From: Sinohyriopsis cumingii
Lineage: Eukaryota > Mollusca > Bivalvia > Unionida > Unionidae
Assembly: GCA_028554795.2 (NCBI GenBank)
Contig: CM068832.1
Location: forward strand, 90,390,511 to 90,454,510
Length of the DNA: 64,000 bases
Reading direction: 5' to 3'
The translations under genes and the position numbers were made by a program. Numbering within the stretch: the first letter of the stretch is position 1; every line of letters begins with the position of its first letter. This document shows positions 19,486 to 26,204 of this stretch, in pieces. Under the pieces are notes generated by a model, which worked only from the letters and a program-made list of their open reading frames with translations, ran no database searches and was not told where the DNA came from.

Positions 19486-22400
19486 TTACAACCAATGTTT
19501 TATACCAACGTGTCCATACGGTAAGGTGAAATGATTGGGAAGTCGAACTCGCTTCTGGTACACGATTTGATAAACTTTTTCCAAAGGTCGACTGACGATG
19601 TGGTGAGTGGGTAAACGTACAATCTTGTTCGGTTGGTGAGTGGTCACTTTAAAGTTTCCATCCTCTCCCGATTGCAAGGCTTCTTTCAATACCCCAAAGT
19701 TGACCACTCGACTGGTACGATAATTCAGAGTCAGTCCTTTCACTTTGCACGTCGTGTGCACTTCTCCTTGTTTGTCCCGGTATTCGTAGCCGTAATTTTT
19801 GGGACCGCCACTGACGAAACTTAGAATCTTGTCGTCGGGATGTTCGTCTGTCCAGGCTCCTAAACGGTCTCCTTCGATGTTAGGGTGATGTTGAATCGGG
19901 TGATGGATGTAAATGCAACTGTCCGTGTCAAAGTACAGGACGCGTTCTTCTAACAGTTCTAAAGCTTCGTACAATTTTAAGCGAGCATGGGCTGTCACGT
20001 AAGCCGCAATGATGACATTTCCAAAAGGGTCGTCTTGCACAAAGTCCAGATCTTCTTCGTAATTGACCAAGATCAAATTCTCTCGAACGACGTCCACGTG
20101 TTTCATGTATTTGGTTTTGTCGTGAATCATCTGGAAGTAGCGGGAAGGTTCTGTCAAATATTCCGTCTTGGGTAAACACGGTCGTTGTGCCATTTTGCCC
20201 CACAAGCAATTTAACATCACTTTGGCAAACGATCGCCTGCCTTCGTTTTTCTCGATGTGGTCTAAAGTGATACCTTCTTGTTCGTAATATTTCTCTTTGA
20301 ATTGTATTTGGTCTTCGGGAGTGTGACACCAGGAAGGATAGCCGCTGGCTTCTTGTTTCAGTTTCAAAAAGGCATCCACGTAGTCGGCGAAAATGCCTTT
20401 CTGCGTGGGGTCACCCTTGCGGTATTGTTGTGTCTTGGGAAAGTGGCAAATTTCGTACACTTCTAACAGTTGGTATCCCATGTCCAGAGCTTTGAACAAT
20501 TCTACGCTGACCCAGGTTCCCGTCAAGGCACGTTCTTCCTGGCTGTGCTGACAAGGTTGGTCTTGGTTGCACGTTTCGGCACAAGTACGGCACAAGGGAA
20601 ACATCAGTTTGCCTTGACAATGGTGAGGTAAGACGGGATGGTAGAGGTTCGTGGGAGGCAAAACTTTACACTTGATCAAGCCTTCGTATTGTCGAATGTT
20701 TTTCAGGTCGATGTGTTCCGTCAGCAATTGCGGGTGCCCTACAGGAAAGCGACAATATTTGCACACGTAGGGATACAGCGAACACACGTCCAAGTATTTG
20801 ATTTCTTCTCCTTTCTCTTCGTCGGCTTGGTACAGCAAACAGGTGGCATTGGTCCTTCCTCCGTACAAACTATCCCTTGGGTTCAGCGGGTCCATGAACT
20901 GGTAACTTTCCACGAGGCGTTTAAACTCGGGATCGGTTTTCATACGGTGATCGTACTCGTGTTCCCACATTTCCACCACTTGGTATCCTTCCTGTTCTAA
21001 CTTTAGGCGTCGCTGACAAGTGTCCTGGTACAAGTCTTCCATGGTTCGTTGCAAAAACTGATTTTTAGTGCCACGGTCAGGGTAACAAACAGGACATCCG
21101 TGAAATAAGCAACCGTTAAACTCGTACACGATCTTGGGGTTTTCTAAGTCCCAGCCATCGACCGAATACGTTCCGATGGTCTTTTCGCCCCCTCCGTTGC
21201 GGGCATGCTGAATCCACTTGTCTTCCTTGTCGCACAAGTAATGTAACCAACGTAGGGCTTTGACCGAGTATTGACGTTTGACAAAGTGGGTCGTTTGAGG
21301 GCTGATGACAGCCACGGTCTTTTCAGGCATGAATCGTTGTCGATACACTAGGGAACACGCTTTGGCAATGGTGCAAGCTTCTTTCAAAGGATCGACCCCT
21401 CCGTGTTCCATGAACAGTTCTCGAAATTTTCCACAGCAACGCCGTAAAATGTCCACGTCGGAACGACAATACTTTAGCATTTCTTCCTGAAAGTCGAAAG
21501 GGTCCGAAGCGTGAGCCTGGTACCAAGCGTAGAAAGCTTCTCGTTGTTCGGTACGCATGTTGTCGGGGTCGTAATAGTGAGCCTCAGGTAAATGGGGTAG
21601 AACGGCGTGTTGATTGGCTTCCGTATTGAAAAAGTGTGGAAAGTACCCTTTAGCCATTTCTGTCATTCCAAACGTTTTAGGCATTCGACTCAAAGGCATG
21701 GCCAAGTAACTCATCGAATCTTTAAACTGCACTTGTCCCACTTGCATGAAAATGATTTTGGCTCCGTTCAAAGTCACTTTAGGACGCTCGGTGCCTTGTT
21801 CCGTATAGTACCTCAAAAGAAACTGTCCATCGTATCCGGAAAAATTGTGAGCCATCACCGTGGCATGACGATGACAATCTCCGTAACGTTCGATGTCCTC
21901 TTGGCTCCACGTCTTGTCGACGGGGTCTAAGACCCATTGGGCAAAATCGGCTAACGTGTTCGGTCCCCGAAAGATTTTTTCACGCCCTCCGGGTATCTTG
22001 CTGCAGTGAGGGCAATGACTGAAGATAGGTTCTTGAATGCACTTCTCGCACGCTCGATGAGCCACGCAAAAATTAGGAATGTGAATGCCGGTCTCTTGCA
22101 TGCATTCGAAATCGAAAAAGATGAAATTGCCTTTCTTCTTGTGACCGTCCTCTTTCTCTGGTGAGGGTTGGTATTTTTGCACGTAACATTGGTGTTCCAA
22201 GTCCACGATGTGGTGACAAATGTGACATTTTTTCTTTCCTGAACATACGTGTGCCTTGGTATTATTGGTACGTATGACTTGTTCACACGTAGGGCACAAT
22301 CTCAGCAGTTGACAAGCGCATTTCTTCTGTGAACCTTGCGTCTTCAAATGTTGTTGGTAACAGGTAGGGCTGACAAACGTGCGCAGACAAGTGGAACAAG

Positions 22401-23523
22401 GCACTGGTTCTTCGCTCAGACAGGGTGAAGAGGCCAAACATCCTGTGCATTTCGATCCACAATGTTTGTGTTGCTCTCGATTGTTATAACCATGGTCACA
22501 TTTCTCACAATAATAAACATATCCCAGGAATCCAGTGATACTGGTAATGGTATCGAAATGGTCATCATGATGATAAAGGTGAATGTATTTTCCGTCCTTA
22601 AAGTCTTGGCCTCGAAACAACAGAGGTCCGCGCACTTCTTGAGGGTGCACTTTCAAGGTGTAGCGTGGAGCTAGGGCATCTTGCAATTTTTGCATCTCAG
22701 GAATGCCACAGGGTGTGTCTTTGGGCAGTCCGGCTTGTTGTAACAGGAGTTCTGCTTCGTTTCGTTGTTTGGCTCGGTCGGAACGTTGAATAGTGTTCCA
22801 GGTTCTTTTCCATTCTACCGTGTCGTTCTTGTTGGCATAGGTTCGTCCCACCACGATGGCACGGGCTAAACACATCTGGTCATGAGGGTTGTTAATTCGG
22901 ACGAGACTCGTTTTGGTGTTGCGAAGGTCGTCCACCAATAACATCTTTTTGCGTCCAGTCCCTTGAGGAGGAGAGACGTGGGTCATATCCAGTGTGGCTT
23001 TACCATCGGTGATGTCAAACTGATCATTAGATTGTTGTACGTGTTGAATCTTGTCCATGACTTTGGAAGCAGTTAATTCTGCAGGGGTGCTAAACTCGAT
23101 CCAAACAGGGGATTTCAAACCGTCGTGTTGTATGGAAAGTCTCAAGCGATCGTCTTCTTTGGGTTGACATTGCTGCTTGAGTGCAGTGAGCAAAGAATCC
23201 CACACCTCGGTGATGAACACTTCTGCTTTCTCTAACGGCACTTCAGCCTTGAAATCTTTAAACTTCACCGTGTATTTGTAAGCCGTGGTTCTAAATTTTC
23301 TAGAGGAGCGCTTTTCCGTCTCTCGAATGGAATAGTACTTTTCAGGGTTGACAAAGGGTGGTGAACTTGGTTTAGAGGGTTCGGATTCTGGTTCACTCAT
23401 GTCCTCTTCAAAATCACTGGCATGAATTTGTGCCAAGATTTCAGCCCTGGTACGAGGCGATAGATCACGTTTCTGCCTCTTACTTTCTTCTTCTTTCTTC
23501 TCGAATGAATGGGATCGTTTCAT
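19486..23523 (-). CDS. polB: Protein-primed family B DNA polymerase, intact
   Basis: 1345 aa from ATG 23523. The N-terminal part is charged (possible terminal-protein region). A Cys/His-rich zinc-binding region covers about residues 335-450. The exonuclease motifs are FFDFECMQ (D471, E473), NFSGYDGQF (D565) and YCRSDVDIL (Y685, D689). A conserved insert, VYEFNGCLFHGCPVCY..MWEHEYDH, resembles the endonuclease-like segment in Polinton polymerases. The polymerase motifs are YLDVCSLYP (D912), KVMLNCLWG (K1101) and YFDTDSCIY (D1199, D1201). All catalytic residues are present and the frame is uninterrupted. The gene replicates the element's linear DNA. The TATA box TATAAAG (minus, 23571-23577) is 48 bp upstream; an AP-1-like TGACTCA lies at 23544-23550. 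It shares a divergent promoter with the CCHC gene. Confidence 0.95.
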   Translation of the reverse strand: MKRSHSFEKKEEESKRQKRDLSPRTRAEILAQIHASDFEEDMSEPESEPSKPSSPPFVNPEKYYSIRETEKRSSRKFRTTAYKYTVKFKDFKAEVPLEKAEVFITEVWDSLLTALKQQCQPKEDDRLRLSIQHDGLKSPVWIEFSTPAELTASKVMDKIQHVQQSNDQFDITDGKATLDMTHVSPPQGTGRKKMLLVDDLRNTKTSLVRINNPHDQMCLARAIVVGRTYANKNDTVEWKRTWNTIQRSDRAKQRNEAELLLQQAGLPKDTPCGIPEMQKLQDALAPRYTLKVHPQEVRGPLLFRGQDFKDGKYIHLYHHDDHFDTITSITGFLGYVYYCEKCDHGYNNREQHKHCGSKCTGCLASSPCLSEEPVPCSTCLRTFVSPTCYQQHLKTQGSQKKCACQLLRLCPTCEQVIRTNNTKAHVCSGKKKCHICHHIVDLEHQCYVQKYQPSPEKEDGHKKKGNFIFFDFECMQETGIHIPNFCVAHRACEKCIQEPIFSHCPHCSKIPGGREKIFRGPNTLADFAQWVLDPVDKTWSQEDIERYGDCHRHATVMAHNFSGYDGQFLLRYYTEQGTERPKVTLNGAKIIFMQVGQVQFKDSMSYLAMPLSRMPKTFGMTEMAKGYFPHFFNTEANQHAVLPHLPEAHYYDPDNMRTEQREAFYAWYQAHASDPFDFQEEMLKYCRSDVDILRRCCGKFRELFMEHGGVDPLKEACTIAKACSLVYRQRFMPEKTVAVISPQTTHFVKRQYSVKALRWLHYLCDKEDKWIQHARNGGGEKTIGTYSVDGWDLENPKIVYEFNGCLFHGCPVCYPDRGTKNQFLQRTMEDLYQDTCQRRLKLEQEGYQVVEMWEHEYDHRMKTDPEFKRLVESYQFMDPLNPRDSLYGGRTNATCLLYQADEEKGEEIKYLDVCSLYPYVCKYCRFPVGHPQLLTEHIDLKNIRQYEGLIKCKVLPPTNLYHPVLPHHCQGKLMFPLCRTCAETCNQDQPCQHSQEERALTGTWVSVELFKALDMGYQLLEVYEICHFPKTQQYRKGDPTQKGIFADYVDAFLKLKQEASGYPSWCHTPEDQIQFKEKYYEQEGITLDHIEKNEGRRSFAKVMLNCLWGKMAQRPCLPKTEYLTEPSRYFQMIHDKTKYMKHVDVVRENLILVNYEEDLDFVQDDPFGNVIIAAYVTAHARLKLYEALELLEERVLYFDTDSCIYIHHPIQHHPNIEGDRLGAWTDEHPDDKILSFVSGGPKNYGYEYRDKQGEVHTTCKVKGLTLNYRTSRVVNFGVLKEALQSGEDGNFKVTTHQPNKIVRLPTHHIVSRPLEKVYQIVYQKRVRLPNHFTLPYGHVGIKHWL

Positions 23524-23657
23524 CTTGAAAGCAAAAAGTCAAATGACTCAAGTTCAAACACCATAAACTACTTTATAGTCATAGCAGACCAGCGTATATA
23601 AAAGGGTGTGTGTCTTGTCCTTTCACTATTCATTTCACTCTCGAGCCGAGCACAACG
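23524..23657. promoter_or_regulatory. Divergent promoter between PolB and CCHC genes
   Basis: A 134-bp intergenic region with TATAAAG on the minus strand (23571-23577) for PolB and TATATAAAA on the plus strand (23595-23603) for the CCHC gene. A TGACTCA site (AP-1 type) lies at 23544-23550. The two TATA boxes are less than 20 bp apart, so the units probably compete or are co-regulated. Confidence 0.7.
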
Positions 23658-24128
23658 ATGGAAGAGACTGACCAGATGGAACGTTTCGTCAGAGCTTTGC
23701 GAGGGGTCATTAGAAAATTCTCTTCAGACCAGCCTACGGACTACTCTCCTTCCTTTAGAGATAAAAGTCAAGATACTTGCTATATCTGTCAGAAGAAAGG
23801 GCATTGGTCTTCAGAGTGTCCAGACCGTCAAAAAAGAAAAAAAACAGGGGATAAAAAAGACAAAAGTCAAGATACCTGTTATTATTGTAAAGAAAAAGGA
23901 CATTGGTCTCCAGATTGCCCCAAAAAGAAACAAGAGGAGTCAGAAGAAGAGAGGAATTCTTCAGAAGAAGAGAGGGATTCTTCAGAGGAAGAGAGGGATT
24001 CTTCTGAGGAAGAAAGAAGACAGGTGAAGAAAAAGAAACAGGAGAAAAAAAGAAGAAGGGAAGAAAGCGAGGAGGAAGAAGAGGAAAAGAGTGTGACGGT
24101 GAAGAAATTCAAAAAACAGAGAGACTAA
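23658..24128 (+). CDS. CCHC zinc-knuckle protein with acidic repeats
   Basis: 156 aa from ATG 23658 (MEETDQMERFVRALRG). The frame is open from 23610, but no ATG occurs there and the TATA box at 23595 puts the RNA start near 23627, so 23658 is preferred. Two zinc knuckles, CYICQKKGHWSSEC (residues 41-54) and CYYCKEKGHWSPDC (74-87), have CX2CX4HX4C spacing and suggest single-stranded nucleic-acid binding. A phosphorylatable acidic repeat (SSEEERD, three copies) and a Lys/Arg-rich tail follow. AATAAA near 24212 could end the transcript. It is not part of a retroviral gag, as no other retroelement gene is near. Confidence 0.8.
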   Translation: MEETDQMERFVRALRGVIRKFSSDQPTDYSPSFRDKSQDTCYICQKKGHWSSECPDRQKRKKTGDKKDKSQDTCYYCKEKGHWSPDCPKKKQEESEEERNSSEEERDSSEEERDSSEEERRQVKKKKQEKKRRREESEEEEEEKSVTVKKFKKQRD

Positions 24129-24384
24129 ACAAGGAGAAAAGAAGAAATTAATGAACTTTTTATTAAAGTGTTGAGTTATAAATTGTGAATTGGATTGTAA
24201 AAAATGGAGAAAAGAATAAATGAATGATATAAGGTAAGTGTCTTTGAGTTGTGATTTTAAAATAAGAAGCTACACTCACGCACTCATACACAGACACGTA
24301 TTAAAAGGGTAACATGGGTGAGTTTTTTTTTTTTTTTGAGTTATTGGCAAATTGAAATTGTATTTCTTTTCGAGAAATGTGGGT
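24129..24384. other. Intergenic region with poly(A) signals and T-tract
   Basis: Contains ATTAAA (near 24163) and AATAAA (near 24212) downstream of the CCHC gene, and a run of T at about 24326-24338. No gene is seen. It separates the polyadenylated CCHC unit from the histone-type 3' end of the opposing Gln-rich gene. Confidence 0.6.
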
Positions 24385-24400
24385 GGCCCTGAAAAGGGCC
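24385..24400 (-). terminator. Histone-mRNA-type 3' stem-loop after the Gln-rich gene
   Basis: On the minus strand it reads GGCCCTTTTCAGGGCC: a 6-bp stem and 4-nt loop that fits the metazoan histone consensus GGYYYUHHUHARRRCC at every position. It starts 27 nt after the stop codon at 24428. About ten bases further on comes a purine-rich CTCGAAAAGAAATA (24361-24374), in the place of a histone downstream element that pairs with U7 snRNA. No AATAAA is seen between the stop codon and the stem-loop. Confidence 0.75.
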
Positions 24401-24427
24401 TTTTTTCTTCATGGTGTAGGGGTGAGT

Positions 24428-25000
24428 TTAAGCAATCAATTTTAACTGCCTTAAGCCTTTGCCACGGCCAAGGCCTACTTCTGGACTGCGTAATGTTGAT
24501 GATGATAATGATTGGGTTGAAATCACTAAGGGTGGTACGGTAGGCTTAGTCACAGGGTTGACATGTTTGGCTCGGGAAGGTCGTATTCTCTTCGGTCGTG
24601 ATAAAGAAGTCTGATACATTTGTTTCAGACTTCTTAACTCCGCTAAAATGTCCAACAGTACCGTGACCGTTTGATTTTCACCCTCTTGTTTCTTTGCTGC
24701 TACTTCTTCTTGCTGTTGTTTTTTTCTTACCTCTTCTTCTTGTTGCTGTTGCTGTAGGAGAAAAGTCTGTTCCGCTTCCTTTTGTCGTTGTATAAATTTC
24801 TCCAATTCTTCTTTCTGTCTCTGTCTAAAATTCTCCACTTGCGGTAATGAAGAAAGTAACGAAGGTTCCGGAACAAATTCTTGCGAGGAGAGAAAATCCA
24901 CAAAATCCCAATTCACCTCTTCTGAAAGTAAGTCCGGGTTCCCTTGGGCAGTCTCCCCTGCTGGTGCACCCCACTGGATCGTTTTCTGAGTTTCCGTCAT
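24428..25000 (-). CDS. Gln/Glu-rich coiled-coil protein with acidic N-terminus
   Basis: 190 aa from ATG 25000 (MTETQKTIQWGAPAGETAQG). An acidic, aromatic N-terminal segment (VNWDFVDFLSSQEF) is followed by a long charged helix with poly-Gln and Glu (residues about 55-105, EAEQTFLLQQQQQ), a short leucine-rich segment (TVTVLLDILAELRSLKQMY) suited to oligomerisation, and a basic C-terminus (SRPKRIRPSRAKH, GLGRGKGLRQLKLIA). I recognise no family. It is transcribed divergently from the Arg-rich gene and ends in a histone-type stem-loop. Near-identical segments occur in copy 2 at 57752-58326. Confidence 0.75.
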   Translation of the reverse strand: MTETQKTIQWGAPAGETAQGNPDLLSEEVNWDFVDFLSSQEFVPEPSLLSSLPQVENFRQRQKEELEKFIQRQKEAEQTFLLQQQQQEEEVRKKQQQEEVAAKKQEGENQTVTVLLDILAELRSLKQMYQTSLSRPKRIRPSRAKHVNPVTKPTVPPLVISTQSLSSSTLRSPEVGLGRGKGLRQLKLIA

Positions 25001-25219
25001 GTTGAATCACTGTCGCATAGATTGACTGCACACAAGCGCTAGCGAATCTATATTGACTACGTGACGTCACAGACTGCTCTCTTCGGATTGGATGCGAGCT
25101 GACTGAATTCTGTAACGCGTGTTCGGATTGGTAAATGAACTCAATCCGTTTCAATCCTTCCTCCGCCTATAAATAAGCGCCGTTCAATGCATTGATTCAC
25201 CTGTTCTCGTCGCTTCAAG
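25001..25219. promoter_or_regulatory. Divergent histone-like promoter with CRE, CCAAT and TATA boxes
   Basis: Contains a perfect CRE palindrome TGACGTCA (25062-25069), two or three inverted CCAAT boxes (GGATTGG near 25085 and 25124), TATAAATA for the plus-strand gene (25168-25175) and a weaker TATAG for the minus-strand gene (about 25049-25054). The layout, two short genes fired in opposite directions from a 220-bp region, resembles a histone gene pair. In copy 2 (57533-57751) the CCAAT and TATA boxes are kept and the CRE is degraded to TGACGCCA. Confidence 0.65.
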
Positions 25220-25453
25220 ATGTGGACTACAGTTGAGTCATCCACCCTTGTGTCTTCCATGATGTTTCGGACAGACTTGCTCATGTATGTCCGATCGAAG
25301 TGGACCGTTGTCCACAGGACAAACACCAGCCTGTGGATACGTAGGATCTACGTCGAAAGACAAGGATGCCTGAAAAGAGTGCTGATGTACGGACCAACAG
25401 TAAGACGCAGCCTAAGGACAAGAAGAAGACCAATGCGGTGCCATTTATGTTAA
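25220..25453 (+). CDS. Small Arg-rich protein, candidate DNA-condensing core protein
   Basis: 77 aa from ATG 25220 (MWTTVESSTLVSSMMFRTDL). The second half is strongly basic (LWIRRIYVERQGCLKRVL, then RRSLRTRRRPMRCHLC). The TATA box TATAAATA is 52 bp upstream, leaving a very short leader. The stop codon is followed after 26 nt by a histone-type stem-loop. The C-terminal half matches copy 2 at protein level despite a frame break there, which supports real coding. A protamine- or adenovirus-core-like role is inferred from composition only. No histone fold is present. Confidence 0.65.
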   Translation: MWTTVESSTLVSSMMFRTDLLMYVRSKWTVVHRTNTSLWIRRIYVERQGCLKRVLMYGPTVRRSLRTRRRPMRCHLC

Positions 25454-25478
25454 TGAATACATTAACATAAAACCCAAA

Positions 25479-25494
25479 GGCCCTTTTCAGGGCC
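25479..25494 (+). terminator. Histone-mRNA-type 3' stem-loop after the Arg-rich gene
   Basis: GGCCCTTTTCAGGGCC, matching GGYYYUHHUHARRRCC completely, 26 nt after the TAA at 25451. The purine-rich element GAAAAGAGATAG follows at 25508-25519, 13 nt beyond the stem, the normal distance for a histone downstream element. No AATAAA precedes it. Confidence 0.8.
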
Positions 25495-25576
25495 AGCCAT
25501 ATTTCTCGAAAAGAGATAGTCTTTTGAATTGCCTACCCCTTTTTTTAAAAAAAATTTTTTAAAATTTAAAAAAAAT

Positions 25577-25796
25577 CCCATGTTAAATTTCCCTTGTCCG
25601 TAGAGTGACCCACGATTTATTGCCATGTTCAATTCCCTTGTACGTAGAGTGACCCACGATTTATTCCCATGTTAATTCCCCTTGTACGTAGATTGACCCA
25701 CGATTTTTCTCCATGTTAAATTTCCATTGTACGTAGATTGACCCAAGGGTGTTTTTAATGCTAATTCCCATTGTACGTAGAGTGCCCCCCTTCACT
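25577..25796. repeat. Tandem repeat, unit about 45 bp, at right end of element copy 1
   Basis: Nearly five units containing CCATGTTAAATTCCC, TTGTACGTAGAGTGACCCA and CGATTTATT. A reverse-complement-related array lies at the corresponding end of copy 2 (56885-57078: TTTAACATGGG, GGGTCACTCTAGCCTCAA). Presence at both element ends suggests it belongs to the element's terminus or its insertion target. Confidence 0.8.
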
Positions 25797-25802
25797 ACTA
25801 TC

Positions 25803-25940
25803 ATGTTTATAATACATATTGATATTAAGAACCTGTAACACATATGTCTATACATATATACACATATCTACATATGTAAACACATATATGTATATACATA
25901 TGGGTTACAGGTGCTTAATATAAATATGTATTATAAAATG
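25803..25940. repeat. Long imperfect inverted repeat (hairpin), arms about 44 bp
   Basis: The left arm includes TTTATAATACATATTGATAT and AACCTGTAACACATATG. The right arm is its near-complement, CATATGGGTTACAGGTGCTT then AATATAAATATGTATTATAAA. The centre is an ACATATATGTATATACATAT-type tract. It is likely a small MITE or foldback element. It lies between the terminal tandem repeat and a SINE. Confidence 0.75.
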
Positions 25941-25953
25941 TTTACGAGTTTGA

Positions 25954-26194
25954 GGGGCCTCGAGGGCCGAGTGGTCTAAAAAGCTCTCCGTTACTGATCA
26001 CTGGCATCTCACCTATGTCTGCGTGGGTTCGAGTCTCTGATACAGCCAATATGGGTATGTGAGAAAGCTTGCCAGTAGATTCTCGTGGATCAGTGGTTCC
26101 TTCTGGGGTTTTCTCTGGTTCGTCCTCCACCATCAATAGTGGCCGACATATATAGCCTATCGTGTGCTGAAATGTGTCGTTAAACCCTACAACA
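25954..26194 (+). mobile_element. Full-length tRNA-derived SINE (family 1)
   Basis: GGGGCCTCGAG start, A box GGCCGAGTGGTCTAAAAAGC, B box GGGTTCGAGTCTC, CAACAAC tail. Target-site duplication ACGAGTTTGA at 25944-25953 and 26195-26204. Confidence 0.92.
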
Positions 26195-26204
26195 ACGAGT
26201 TTGA

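Larger units (their letters stand above)
13917..25545 (-). mobile_element. Integrated Polinton/adintovirus-like element, copy 1
   Basis: A compact block of higher G+C with about 14 closely packed or overlapping genes: pX-like, basic protein, packaging ATPase, membrane protein, small tandem family, two BIR proteins, an intact PolB, CCHC protein, Gln-rich protein and Arg-rich protein. The main gene set reads on the minus strand. The PolB architecture, A32-like ATPase and pX-like proteins are characteristic of Polintons and adintoviruses. No integrase, protease or capsid gene is visible, and the left end is lost in the gap. The right end is taken at the purine/T-rich tract near 25545, where similarity to copy 2 (57.2 kb) gives way to a 45-bp tandem repeat. 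No terminal inverted repeat was identified. All its visible major genes except the gap-cut pX are open. Confidence 0.85.

Noticed and set aside
19633..22674. Many 60-140 codon frames antisense to PolB
   Set aside because: Shadows of the strongly biased PolB coding sequence. The same antisense frames reappear in copy 2 only because the sequences are homologous.
23610..23657. N-terminal extension of the CCHC protein
   Set aside because: No ATG in this part, and it lies before the transcription start expected from the TATA box at 23595.
23658..24128. Retroviral gag identity of the zinc-knuckle protein
   Set aside because: No protease, reverse transcriptase or LTR nearby. The position is conserved next to PolB in both element copies.
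25220..25453. A true histone gene, given the histone-type 3' end
   Set aside because: The protein has no histone-fold helices or recognisable H1/H2A/H2B/H3/H4 motif; only the processing signals are histone-like.
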